DNA of 64,000 bases from Eutreptiella sp. 'Long Island Sound 2002' (lineage: Eukaryota; Euglenozoa; Euglenophyceae; Eutreptiales; Eutreptiaceae), in contig OZ038381.1 of NCBI GenBank assembly GCA_964036045.1, positions 103,235,367 to 103,299,366 of the forward strand, given 5' to 3'. This document shows positions 31,258 through 41,098 of the stretch, in pieces. Position 1 is the first letter of the stretch. Each line of letters opens with the position of its first letter. Made by a program: the position numbers and the translations under genes. The notes beneath the pieces were generated by a model that saw nothing but the letters and a program-made list of their open reading frames with translations, made no database searches and was not told the origin of the DNA.

Positions 31258-31830
31258 CAGATTTGTGCCGAGAGTTGGTGTACCGCAAGGTGCACATCTC
31301 GGGTGTACAAGTGCACAATGTGCAGTTTGGGGCTACAGGGACACACAGGCAAGGGAAGGATTGGCGCTGTGTGCGCTTGTGCAGCGGGAACTAAAGGCAA
31401 AGGGAGCTAATCTGCCTGTCAAATGCACATGCGCATGCAAATTTTCCGAGGTGGTTTCATTGGACCACCATTCAAGTGGTACAATGCAATACTTCACAAA
31501 GAATGCCGGGCCATAGCCATATGAAGGATCCTTCTCCGCTTTCCGCCATTTGTGTTGTCGGGGCGCATAGTGGTGGGGAGGTCTGTGTTGAAACAGGTGG
31601 AGTGCTCCCTGGTCCCACGCAAGGGACCCCGATGCGGTTGGATGTACATGGAGGTGGTGTTGTGGATGCGAAGGCCTAAAAGGGCTGGCCGGGACTGGTT
31701 TTCAACTCCAAAGCCCACCACGGGCCTGCCCCATGGAGGGGGGAGCGCTATGCCATTGTTTTCTACAATGGGTGCAGCACAGATTACCTCTCTGATGAAT
31801 CTTTTGAAGAGTTATTGGCCTATGGCTTTC
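31258..31830 (+). pseudogene. TE-C HxH jelly-roll-like domain (broken)
   Basis: A frame starting at the end of the CTTTTGCAG acceptor (31251-31259) reads RELVYRKVHISGV. It then has WFHWTTIQVVQ, PGHSH, LSAICVV and a GGEVCVE block. Later come KAHHGPAPWRGERYAIVFYN (distal His, then Arg) and AYGFRPWG. Stops interrupt it at about 31393 and 31680. The conserved first motif is again HxH, as in TE-A and TE-B. Confidence 0.5.
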
Positions 31831-31839
31831 GTCCTTGGG

Positions 31840-31935
31840 GCCACTAGTGATCACCGTATACTACAAGTAGACGGCCGTATACCTCCGAGTATACGGCCGT
31901 ATACCTGTGAGTATACGGCCGTATACTCGAAATAT
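31840..31935. repeat. TE-C intron/spacer with GTATACGGCCGTATAC sites
   Basis: Three to four GTATACGGCCGTATAC sites (31875-31930) lie between the HxH and transposase coding segments. Confidence 0.6.
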
Positions 31936-32039
31936 GCGTTGAACGGTTTGCGCTGAATCCTGCATGCTGTGCGCCTGTTGCATGCGCCTGTGCGCATGGT
32001 TCCATTGGGCAACTGGCCCACATATGCCTGGAACATGTT

Positions 32040-32732
32040 TCTACAGCAATTATTCTAACCACTATGTTTGCGAATGCCCATCCGAAGGAGAAGGGGCTCT
32101 GTTTGGAGAGTATTCAAGAATTTTGTGAGGGAATCAAACGCCGGCAATTGACCCCCTATGCAGTATGCGATCTGCATTCACAAACGTCAACGCCACCACA
32201 TTATTTTGTTTCACATCATATGGCCCACCTTGTTTTTTTTACATTAGGATTGCGGGGAAAGAGGGCAACGGCAAAGACGTTTGTGGATGCAATCGGTAGC
32301 ATCAGCATTGCTTGGTGATGATGTACTTTTACGACCCCATGCCCAAGGCCTCATGATTATTGTAAAAGATGGTGAGGTGGATGCGGCCGACAAGGAGGCA
32401 ATTAACCTACTCCGATGGATGCGGCGGCATCATATTTCCATCCGGGCATTGAAGGGTTGCATGCGGGGAACATGCACTTGGGAGCATGTGATGGCAATGC
32501 GTAAGACCATCACACCTTACCTGTCCAAGGGGAGGGGTTTGGAGGTGGCCACTAAAGGGGGTACGCGGACATGTGGGGTGGTGGAATTGCATGATATTGT
32601 CACCACCATGCTTGCATTTGCCCACGCTGAGGACAGCATTCGGAAGTATGAGGAAAATGCATATTTGGCGGTTGTAATATGTTCAGATGCCGTTGTTTTT
32701 CAGTTCACTCAGTTTTTAGTTCACCCTTGGTA
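32040..32732 (+). pseudogene. TE-C transposase, 5' part (interrupted by TE-E)
   Basis: Frame pieces at 32064-32318 and 32281-32732 read basic and helical segments (e.g. LRWMRRHHISIRALKGCMRG, RKTITPYLSKG), then YLAVVICSDAVVFQFTQF. The reading frame at 32731-32732 (TA) joins directly to 37018 when TE-E is removed. The upstream exon boundary is not clear. Confidence 0.5.
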
Positions 32733-32737
32733 CACGC

Positions 32738-33000
32738 TAGAATACCCACTCTCGTTCTAGCCTAGAACCGGCTAGAGCGGCTAGAACGAAAAAAAGAGGG
32801 GGATATGCGGGGGGGGGGGGGCGAGGTGTCTAACCTGGACCCCCGGATACATACTCGGGGGCCCATACTTTTTTTTCACAATTTCACTGTTTTCACCTGA
32901 TTTTGGTGTCCAAAAATTTTTCGTTCTAGCAAGCGTCGCTAGAACGCCGCTAGAACGCCGCTAGAACGATATATATGAAGGCTCCGCCACTCCTCAAAGA
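32738..33000. repeat. TE-E left subterminal CTAGAACG array
   Basis: Multiple TTCTAGC/GCTAGAACG units (32755-32790 and 32925-32975), with a G-tract at 32805-32822. The right counterpart is at 36930-37010. Confidence 0.65.
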
Positions 33001-33149
33001 GAAGCTGCCCCAGCTACCATGGCTAGCCGTGGTCAATCACAGGGTCCCGATGCTGGACCCGACTCACGGAGCGCCGGGTTCCCCCCCCCCACCCCCCGGT
33101 TAGCCCAGCTAGCCCCCCACCGCACCCCATAGGTCACTTGGAAGGTCAC

Positions 33150-34200
33150 TTGGCGGGCCGGCGCCGGGTCACTTGGTGGTGGGTTAGCCCGATTACCCCG
33201 GTTAGCCCGATTAGCCCCCCTGCCCCCCAAGGCCCCCATTCGCGAGTCGCGACACGCAGGTTACCCCTCCTGCGTGGTGGGGGGTTGCCGGGGCTCATCC
33301 TTGCTCCCGGCACCCCCCTTCTCACCCCCCGTGTCCGCTTCCTTCTCACCCCCTTGTCACCCCCCACCTCACCACCCTTGTCACCCCCCTCCCCCTTGTC
33401 ATCACCCTCGTCCCCCTGGTCATCCCCGTCATCCCCGTCGTCCCCCTCGTCCCCGGCCCCCAAAGCCTCCCGGAGGTGGGCCTCCGCCTCCTCCCGGGTG
33501 CGGAAGAGAAGCTCTCCCGGCACCCGGAATGTGCCCCCCTCTTTCTCCCGCTTCCTCTTCTTCCCCTTCTTCCCCTTCTTTCCCCCCTTCCCCTCCCCAT
33601 TGGCCCCCTGCCACACAACCCACACACATCCCCGGGTCCAACTCCTCATCCCAATCCCCCAAGACCGTCACTTGGCTGACGGTCCCCCCATTGCCCCCCT
33701 CCGCCCAAGGGACATACCGGGTGTCCCCCACACCCGGCACATTCCAATAGGGGTCCCGGCCCCTATCTTGCAAGGGGGGGGCTTGGGGTTTTGGGGGGGG
33801 GGTGGCTTTGCCCTTGCCCTTGGCCTGGGGCTTGGCCTTGGCCTTGGGCTTGCCCTGCTGCCCTTGGGGGGGGGGGGGCTCTTCGTCGCTACTCTCGAAG
33901 TGGCGGTGTTTTTTCCTGGGGGCTTTGGGGGGGGGTCGTGCTGCTGCTGCTGCTGCTGCTGGTCTCCCCCGCCCGGTCCTGCACCCTCCTCCAACCCTTG
34001 CGCTGCGCGTCCATACCCCCCGCTCTCCTGCCCGCTTCTCACCTACCCAAACCCTCCAGCACCGAGAGGGCCAAATTGGCTTCTGTCCCCATCATCCGGC
34101 CGGATTCGGTGACCCCCAGGAGCCGCGTCCGCCCTCCGCCATCGCGCCACTCCACGCGAACCCCGCGGGGGTCGGCTCCACACGTCTGCACGCTGACAAC
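33150..34200 (-). CDS. TE-E accessory gene, 3' exons
   Basis: The exon begins at 34200 after the acceptor GTCTTCAG. It continues in phase 0 from the previous exon: VVSVQTCGADPRGVRVEWRD and LLGVTESGRMMGTEANLALS, to a strong donor-like GGGTAG/GTGAGA near 34050. Downstream coding-like parts lie in other frames: a Gln tract (CTG repeats, 33940-33960), a Lys/Pro-rich linker, DPYWNVPGVGDTRYVPWAEG (about 33750-33690), and a basic/acidic tail with FRVPGELLFRTREEAEAHLR. C/G tracts complicate the frame. The function is unknown. Confidence 0.4.
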
Positions 34201-34355
34201 CTGAAGACACAAACAAAATGCAGGTGCGTTCTAGCGGCGTTCTAGGCAGCTGTTCTAGCGGCGTTCTAGCGACGTTCTAGCGGCTGCGGCACATCGTCGG
34301 CTAGATCAAGACTAGTACGGTTCGCTAGATCAACGCTAGAACGCAATCAACATAC
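34201..34355 (-). repeat. TE-E accessory gene intron 2 (CTAGAACG array)
   Basis: The donor GTATG (minus strand, 34355-34351) and acceptor CTTCAG (34206-34201) enclose repeated GCGTTCTAGCG/CGCTAGAACG units. The flanking exons are both phase 0. Confidence 0.7.
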
Positions 34356-34655
34356 CCTGCCTTGGCGCTCAAGGGCGGGGGAGATGGCCCCCAGGGCCTT
34401 GGCGAAGGCGTCCTGGGGGTTGGGGGGGTGCGGCTGCGGGGGGGCCCCAGCGGGGGTTGCGGCGGGCTTGGGCTTGGACTTGGGCCGGGAGGCGATGCCG
34501 TGCACCACCCCGGCATACACCCCCTGGTTCGCCGCCTTGGGGTTGAAACCCCCGAAGTCCAGCAGCGCCGACCAGGTCGGCGTCCAGACGCAGGCCTTCC
34601 CCACCTGCCTCTGCGCCTCCAGCACCTGCGCAATCAGCGCCTGGGTCGCCGCATT
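34356..34655 (-). CDS. TE-E accessory gene, exon 2
   Basis: Exactly 300 nt (100 codons) between the acceptor GCTACAG and donor GTATG. It is a helical N-terminal part (NAATQALIAQVLEAQRQVGK), then VWTPTWSALLDFGGFN and a Pro-rich linker (SRPKSKPKPAATPAGAPP), ending ALGAISPALERQG. Both junctions are phase 0, and the frame is clean, so this is one of the best preserved exons in the window. Confidence 0.65.
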
Positions 34656-34803
34656 CTGTAGCAGCCACAGGAGCGTTCTAGCGGCGTTCTAGGCAACTTT
34701 TCTAGCGGCGTTCTAGCGACAGTCTAGCGGACGATCGTGCTGCCTAGATCAAGACCAGAACGATTCCCTAGATCACTGCTGGGACGCACAACACGACATA
34801 TAC
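34656..34803 (-). repeat. TE-E accessory gene intron 1 (CTAGAACG array)
   Basis: The donor GTATATG lies at 34803-34797 and the acceptor CTACAG at 34661-34656. The interior repeats GTTCTAGCGGC/CTAGAACG units. Confidence 0.7.
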
Positions 34804-34842
34804 CTGCTTCAGCAGCTCGTCCATCAACTCTTTCGATGCCAT
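34804..34842 (-). CDS. TE-E accessory gene, first exon (13 codons)
   Basis: A 39-nt exon encodes MASKELMDELLKQ, starting at ATG 34842-34840 and ending at donor CAG/GTATATG. It joins exon 2 in phase 0. It lies about 120 bp downstream of the transposase stop, so the two genes are in tandem on the minus strand. Confidence 0.65.
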
Positions 34843-34964
34843 GTTGCGTGATAGTCTGGTTCAGGGAAGCCTGCATGTGGCCCTGGCCCCTCCTTACCTC
34901 CATGGCATCCCTTCCCGATCATGGCACTTGCGACCGCGGCCCCCCATGCACAACCCACGACACG

Positions 34965-35919
34965 TCAAAGTATGCAAACAACCATGTCATGCACTGTGCT
35001 TGCACGTTGGCCTCCCTGTGGATGGTCGACCACTGACGACCCGACACCTCGTGCACCCCCTCCACCCGACAAGCCCCCCCCCCCCCCCCCCCCCCGGTTG
35101 CTGTGCTCGTTGTGACCATGTTTCAGAAAGCGGTTAATGCTTTCCGAAATGTCACCCGAGAACATAGCCAGGCCAAATGGCTTAATGTTCTGCAACATGG
35201 TATCTACATCATGCTCAAGGCTTAATAGATACCATGATGCTGCTTCGACAGTACAGTGGCGCCGGAAATCGCGGGACAGGGCAGCACAATTCAATGGATT
35301 AGGGCCCTGATATGTACAATAGAGGGCCTGCAGCAGGTCCCACATGTTCGCGATGGCCTTGTAGTTGGCCGTGCTTGGCCTAATGCCGAGGCACCTAGCG
35401 ACATCCGGCCATGCGTCAAAAAAATTGGCCGTCGCTTCCCAGTCCGGGGAAGCTGACCCATAAACGCTCCAACCTGCACGCCCCTCCGACAGGAGAACTT
35501 GCAGGTCCTGACGGAGCGCAGGGGTGACCGACCTAGCCTCCCGGTCGACAAACTCCCCCAACAAGCGGCCCATGGCCATTGTCAAGTGCAGAATGCACAA
35601 GACGACCCAGGCACGTGGCAATTTCAAAATGCGCTGCGTATTGCAGCCGGCGGCTTGCAAGGAAGGCGTCCCAAGGATGAAGGCCGTGTAGTTGGCCTCA
35701 TCACCCTCCATCGTCCGCGGGTTAGCACTGCCCTCCCAAGTCTTGGTTTGGGCATTCCATATCCCCCCATTGAACATGGAGTCCACTTGGGGGCATGTGG
35801 ACACCCCGATCACCCTTCACGTCCACCGTTTACTCCCCCCCGAGGATCACCTTTGCCTCCTCCTTGGAGGCCCCCCATCGGACCAGCCCCGTGTCGATGA
35901 TATCCTGAATCACCTAAAC
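34965..35919 (-). pseudogene. TE-E transposase, 3' exon
   Basis: After the acceptor GTGTTTAG (about 35920) the frame reads VIQDIIDTGLVRWGASKEE. A stop and frame change occur near 35840. The long frame from 35813 then has a helical region (ILHLTMAMGRLLGEF) and ends with SGDISESINRFLKHGHNEHS followed by NRGG and a Gly tract (G-run 35076-35095). The ESIN...K...SNRGG block is the candidate third catalytic Glu helix. The protein ends just after the tract. The family is not recognised. Confidence 0.55.
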
Positions 35920-36040
35920 ACGGGACATGTGGGGTGGTTAATTTCGTTCTAGTCTAGTCCAATCTAGCGTCTAGCGAGCGGTGTTTGAGGCCGACTAGAT
36001 CAAAACTAGAACGAGCGAAAGGCACTAGGTGAGAGGAGTA
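35920..36040 (-). repeat. TE-E transposase intron (CTAGAACG array)
   Basis: The donor AG/GTACTC (about 36040) and acceptor TTTAG (about 35920) flank a short intron with GTTCTAGTCTAG and CTAGAACGA repeats. It is a third intron in TE-E with the same motif. Confidence 0.65.
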
Positions 36041-36811
36041 CCTCCCAATTGCTCTTCCACAACGTCCCAAGGGTGTCCATGGCCTTGTCATCGCAATTGG
36101 CCATGCTCAACACCCAAAGGCCCGCCGGGGAGCGGGCCAAGCGGTCGAAGTTGGCCAAGGAGATGGTGAGTTGGGTCCAATTGCCCCCGGCCACGGGGTA
36201 GCCATCTCCCCGGACGATGAACGTCAACGGGAAGGTGCGGTTGATTGACCGCACCAAGCCCGGCCGGGAGAGGATGTATGCGACCCATGAGGCGAAGGGC
36301 CATGAGATCCCGGTGGCCTTGGGCAACACCGTGGCAATGGGGTCATCCAATTGCACCGGGGCGACCAACTCCTTCCAACGGGCTTGGAAAGCCCGCTCAG
36401 TACAAATTGGACGGGAGTAGGGGCCACTAGGGACGGTGCGGTGGTACTCCAACTTACGGAGCTTGTAGAGCTCCGAGAGGGTCCTCCACGAGGACTTGGG
36501 GGCCCTCATGTTGAGCACTAGTTCACACATGGCGGTGGGGGGGGGGGTAGGGAGGCGGCGTATGCCTCAACGGCGGCCTTGCATGCCTCACCCGTGGTTT
36601 GGGTAGAAGTGGCGGAGTTCACATATTGGACGGCGTTGTTGAATTGCCGCCGTGCTAGGGGGCATGATAGCGCCCACGTGGCCAAGTAATGGCCCACCTG
36701 CTCATCCTTGAGGTTAGATGCCCCACTCAACTCCCGTAGTGCCTTAGAGAAGAGGGAAGTATCCTTCCCGGTTGATGAGGGAGCAAGGGGGGAAGTGGCG
36801 GGGCGTTTCAT
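36041..36811 (-). pseudogene. TE-E transposase, 5' exon
   Basis: It starts MKRPATSPLAPSSTGKD (36811) and reads about 90 codons to a run of C residues (minus strand, 36538-36549), where the frame shifts. It continues at MCELVLNMRAPKSSW to the donor at about 36040. Key blocks are FIVRGDGYPVAGGNWTQL (first candidate Asp), then LANFDRLARSP and LWVLSMANCDDKAMD. A homopolymer indel is the only obvious break, so this copy may be recent or the shift a sequencing artefact. Confidence 0.55.
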
Positions 36812-37015
36812 TGCAAAGAAATGTGCAATATCTAAGCGGGAAAGAAGGAAGCATGGGACAATGCACTACGGACAATAGCAAGCATGCACGGTGCAAAAAT
36901 GAAGAACTTGGCACATCTGGGTAGACATTCTATCGTTCTAGTATTGATCTATTCTAGGCTAGAACATCCAGGCTAGAGTGTTCTAGGCTAGAACGAGATT
37001 GGGTCTTCTAGCGTG

Positions 37016-38204
37016 TACCAAGGTAATGCCAGTGCCACACACTATGACGTGTTTGTGGACCTATAGGAGGGTAGGGGGGCACACCATGATGGTCAGGCAT
37101 GGGCCTCATGGTGGATTTTTGATGGGGGGGATGATATGGCCCACCTGCAAAGGATGGATCCCGTGGGGAAATTGAATGACCAAGTCAAAAAACTTGAAGC
37201 GGAGGGCGGTTTAGAAATTGGGGGAATCCCCAAAAAATTATTGTGTTTTAACAGTCGGAATGTGAAAGTCATGATCAGATGATGTCGGGTTCGTGTGGGA
37301 AATGTTGGAATTGCAATCTCAAGTATGACCAATTCCGATCCCATTTATTTTCAATTGCAGACTTTCCAGTGCTTCCTCGCATTGGGTCCCTTATGTCTTG
37401 CATTCCTCCCGTCCGCAATGTTGGAGATGTGGCACATTGTTGTGCAAGGGTGGGGAGAGGCATTGGGAAACGTCTCAAGGACAGTGCCCGCACATGGGGC
37501 TCACCCCGAGCCCTACGGGCCGTGTCCCATTTCATTTCTAACCTCCGACAAGAGGCGAAGCACATCCCTGTGGCTGAGAGAGTGATGCGTGCTCCCTCGA
37601 AAGAGAAGCAAATCACTCTCGACATTAACGCCTCCCGCCTTTTTTTTTTGAAACACCTGAGTTGCATGCCGAGTTGGTGCGCATTGTTGCAATGTGTTGT
37701 ACCCATGTTGTGAGGTGGGAGGGCAACAGGTGGCTCAAAACCAGTGCCGTCCTGCACCTCATGTTGCAAGCGTGTTACTATATGCAAAAGATTTGGCGCC
37801 ATGTGGGTCATGTTCACATGGATCAACGCCAACATTATGCATGCATGGTTACACAATTCGCCGAGGCATGGGGGGCACTGGGGTGGAGTGTTCCGGTTTG
37901 GGTGCATTGGGTGGTGTGCCACAGTGGGGCACACCTCCAAAGGTTGGGGAATTTTATTAAGTTTTCCTCCATTCCCACGGAAGGGAGGAACAGAAGTTTT
38001 AAAATGCACATCCGCCATTGTTTTCAAGGGTGGAAGCTGAGCAAGCCTTATGTCACCCGATGGGGACTGAGGCATGCTCTGCACCTGGATGCCCTTGATT
38101 GGGGCATCCGGTTGTGGTTTGGGGAAAAGGGCTTGGGTAGAGAGGGGATCAGGCTCGGCATGCAACACATGCGGAAGAAGCATCGTGCACCAAAGCACAT
38201 GTAG
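37016..38204 (+). pseudogene. TE-C transposase, 3' part
   Basis: It resumes in frame at the TA (37016-37017): YQGNASATHYDVFVDL, then TAG at the position where TE-B has Trp, then ASWWIFDGG. Later frames give GKCWNC, an Arg-rich helix (GRGIGKRLKDSARTW), a T-tract frameshift near 37640, and finally WVHWVVCHSG and FIKFSSIPTEGRNRSFKMHI followed by FQGW, ending at 38202-38204. The last Glu matches TE-A (AEERHK) and TE-B (SSIPTE). The Asp seen in TE-A/TE-B after the second block is not evident here. Confidence 0.55.
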
Positions 38205-38454
38205 GTATATATCATGTGATATGATATGATGTGCAATATGCATAAGTATGTATATTAGGTTTATATAACATGCGGAACCGGATCACATTTGACATTTCGG
38301 ATGGGACATCAAACAAGGATGCTTCTTGTGGTCTTCTGATTTGCTCATATGGTGCTCTTTTGTGTGTACAATGTGTTTGGGGGTTGGAGAGTCATGAGCA
38401 CTTGCAGGGGGGGGGGGGGTAGTTGATGAGAATGGTGGCATGGGTGGGAGGCAG

Positions 38455-38570
38455 AAAGTCCCCGTATACTCCAAGTATACGGCCGTATCCTTCCGAGGAT
38501 ACGGCCGTATACTCCGAAGTATACGGCAAGAATACTTCTCCAATACTTCGAGTATACTGCCAAATACCTC
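38455..38570. repeat. TE-C 3' subterminal GTATACGGCCGTATAC array
   Basis: Sites such as GTATACGGCCGTATCC, GGATACGGCCGTATACTC and AGTATACGGCAAG lie between the transposase stop and the right terminal repeat. Confidence 0.65.
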
Positions 38571-38762
38571 AAAAAGTGTAGATTGCCACACAAAGGTGTT
38601 GGTGTATGGAATTGGCTTTGTGGTTTTTTGACCCCCGCCACCCATTTTCAGGGTGCTAAACTCATTTTTTCATATCCCGCGGGCACACGGAACGACTAGG
38701 TACATGTGACAAAATGGCTGTTTTTGGGGGGGTATTCTTGGTATGCCAGGTTATGCTCACCA

Positions 38763-39215
38763 TACTGAGGCCCTTGATGTGGAGGCCTTGGGGGCCAGTG
38801 TGGCCACCCACGTGACGGAGGCTTGCTAGACTTTGGTTGAGCAAGCAGCCGCCACGGGGGTCGAGGCCGTACCGGCCAAGGGTCGGGCGGTCGACCACAA
38901 GACGGCTTGGCGAAGGCCGTAAAGGTCCAGGGCAACCCTCAGCGTGCCCTGGACCAGGCCCTCAACCTGGCCGCTAAGAGGGGGAAGGAGCTGGAGACGG
39001 TGAGGGGGGCCCTGAGTGAGGCCGAGGAGGGGAGGCGGAAGGCGGAGGTGGAGGCGGCCAGGCTGAGGGTGGAGGTGGAGGCGCTGCAGAGGAGGGGGGA
39101 TGACCTCCAGCAGCGCCTAGGGCTGGCTGAGGCGCAGGTGCGCAGCCTCACCTCCACCCTCAGTGCCACCTTCACCACCCAACAGGGGCTGGGTCCGCCA
39201 GGGGTGCAGAGTTAG
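38763..39215 (+). CDS. TE-B coiled-coil exon (continuation after TE-C)
   Basis: From 38766 the sequence reads TEALDVEALGASVATHVTEA in one frame. From 38907 a 102-codon frame (MAKAVKVQGNPQRALDQALN) forms a strong coiled coil (KRGKELETVRGALSEAEEGR, VEVEALQRRGDDLQQRLGLA), ending LGPPGVQS at 39213-39215. It is equivalent to the TE-A (2162-3433) and TE-C (30990-31230) coiled coils. Confidence 0.55.
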
Positions 39216-39239
39216 GGTAGCGGGAGCATGAATGGGAGT

Positions 39240-39885
39240 CAATGACTCCTGGGTTTGCTAAGGGGGTTGCCTAAGTGCATTTTTCGTTGGGAGGAGCGAT
39301 ATGGGGCCCAAGTGGACATATGCCACTTCGGCCTAGTGGGAAGCGGAAACCCCAACCCCTCTAATTTTAGGGCGACCCACATGGCTGTTGCTACCCTGAG
39401 GCCTTCCCTCACCCTGTTGGTTGTAGAGCTGAATGAGTATTGCACTTGGAATGCTCCACCGTGGTTCACATGGTGTAGCATCCAAGTTGTTCGCCCCCAA
39501 GGGACGGACACCATGGGCCTTCACGCCCATTTGCGTGATGGGGCGCTCAGTGCGCTGATTGTGTGTGTGAGGTCTTTCACGGGGGGAGATTTCTAGGTGG
39601 AGAGTGGTGGCTTGCCGAATCCCTCCCTGAGGGACAAAAAGCGGCACACCCGTGTGTGCAAGGGTAGGGCGTTGGAGGGTTGGGCATGCAAGGCCCCACC
39701 CCAAGCCCTGGTGTTGTTCAACACCAGGGCACTACACGCTCCATTGCCATGGGAGGGCGAGCGATGGAGCGTGATTTTTTACCGTGCGGGGGGGGGGGTG
39801 CTGCACTGCACGCCTACGTGGCGGCAGCAGCTTGTGGCCATGGGTTTTAGGGTGCCCAATGCTTCCTCTAACCCCTCCAGCTAGT
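39240..39885 (+). pseudogene. TE-B HxH jelly-roll-like domain
   Basis: Blocks: ERYGAQVDICHFGLV, PPWFTWCSIQVV, LHAH with LSALIVCV, SFTGGDF then TAG (39594-39596, CTAG, where Trp fits the pattern) and VESGG. Further on are ALHAPLPWEGERWSVIFYR (distal His, then Arg) and MGFRVPNASS. Apart from the TAG the frame is open for about 210 codons, so this is the best copy of the domain. It precedes an intron with TAGTTATCGCG repeats. Confidence 0.55.
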
Positions 39886-40096
39886 GCGCAGTAACCTCTG
39901 CTCTAACTAGTTATGGCGGTAGTTATCGCGCTCTAACTGGGTGCTTTAACTAGCTATCGCGTTGCGTTATCGCGCTCTAACTAGTTATCGCGGGGGGTTA
40001 TCGTGCGATAACCTAGTTATCGCGGGGGTTATCGCGTGGGTTATCGCGTGTGTTTTTTGGGCCCTTGCTTCAAACCTCTCCCTCATTTCCTGCCCA
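39886..40096. repeat. TE-B intron with TAGTTATCGCG array
   Basis: CTAACTAGTTATGGCG, GTTATCGCGG and CGATAACCTAGTTATCGCG repeats (39900-40050), followed by a T-rich tract and the acceptor CCTGCCCAG (about 40098). Confidence 0.65.
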
Positions 40097-40697
40097 GGCC
40101 CTCTTATTCTTCATGGATAATGCTGTTAATGAGGCCCTAAGGGCTCTCAATTCAGCTAATCTGCGGCGGTACACCGATTTGCAATGCTCCAAGGCCCGGC
40201 GGCGGTTGTTGAAGGCTGTTCAGCGGCTGGTGCGAGTTCTATTGGGGGATCCCAACATTGTGTGTGGCACCAACACCAAAGGAGAAGGTTGTTGAAGTGG
40301 TGGGTCGTGCACTGCCCTGTCTGCCCCACTTGGTGGCCATCTTGCATTCACAGCTCAGGAGCATGAGGCCCTGAGCATGCTACGCATGGCATGCAGCATG
40401 CATCTTTCCCAGCGGGCCCTTTTGCGAATGCCCCGCCGTTGTACCCAACGGGACCTAAGGACTGTTCGGCAACGGGTCATGCCCTACTTTCCCCAAGCAA
40501 CCATTGTAAAATCTACCACAGGCTGCAATAGGGCAGCTGCCCATGTGCCTTTGCAGTCAATTGTACATAATGAGATTTCTATGGCCCGAGTCATTGGGAG
40601 ACCCCCACCTAGTGGCGTTGCCATGGTTGTCATTTCAGTTGATGTGACTTCTTTGTGGAAGGCATCCTCTACCTGTGCGGATGTATGGGTCAATGTA
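40097..40697 (+). pseudogene. TE-B transposase, 5' part (interrupted by TE-D)
   Basis: After the acceptor it reads ALLFFMDNAVNEALRAL and a basic helix (CSKARRRLLKAVQRLVRVLL). After a stop/frame change near 40295 comes a frame open from 40377: RMPRRCTQRDLRTVRQRVMP, then VAMVVISVDVTSLWKA and CADVWVNV at the TE-D insertion. It aligns with the TE-C block around VVICSD and DVFVDL. Confidence 0.55.
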
Positions 40698-40971
40698 TGT
40701 ACCCTTCGTGAACCGGCCGTTTGAATCCGAGATTCACGGTACCGTGAATTTCACCAATGTTTGCTGCGTTTTGCTCGTAATTTCGTGCCATTGTTTGTGT
40801 TTCTCGTGCTATCTTCGCCCAAAGTGAGATCCAACAAATGTGTGCAAATTAGAGGTTTTAAGTAGCCACATGGTTCAACACATTTGGTGAGATTCGCGTG
40901 AATGTGACATTCACGCACCAAAATAAACACAAAAATTGACGAGACTGTGAAATTCGCCTAGATACACGCTA

Positions 40972-41098
40972 GCACGCACCATTTTGTTCTAGCCTAAAAC
41001 GACATTGCGAGGGCATTCTAGCCTACAACATTTAGCTAGAACGTAGACTAGAACACGAATCATTCTAGCCTAGATTTGTTCTACACTAGAACACAAAT
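40972..41098. repeat. TE-E-like fragment or MITE inside TE-D
   Basis: Contains ACACGCTAG, TTCTAGCCTA, GCTAGAACG and CTAGAACAC units like the TE-E termini and arrays, and unlike the rest of TE-D. There are no clear borders. Confidence 0.35.

Larger units (their letters stand above)
32733..37015 (-). mobile_element. TE-E, DNA transposon with a different DDE-like transposase
   Basis: The termini are CACGCTAGAA.ACCCA.TCTCGTTCTAGCC (left 32733-32764; right, inverted, 36984-37015), each flanked by TA (32731-32732, 37016-37017). It encodes two minus-strand genes: a transposase (36811 to about 34965) and an accessory gene (34842 to about 33150). All spacers and introns carry CTAGAACG-type repeats. 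Confidence 0.75.
28068..38762 (+). mobile_element. TE-C, DNA transposon of the same family, carrying nested TE-E
   Basis: The left terminus TGGTGAGCATAACCTGGCAT (28068-28087) has its inverted counterpart at 38743-38762, and the match extends about 30 bp. TA lies on both sides (28066-28067, 38763-38764). Gene order from the left: N-terminal exon, strand-rich region, beta/coiled-coil protein, HxH domain, transposase. Spacers carry GTATACGGCCGTATAC. Confidence 0.75.

Noticed and set aside
33138-34112. Plus-strand ORF of 324 codons
   Set aside because: It is a Pro-rich antisense shadow of the TE-E accessory gene's charged and Gly-rich exons.
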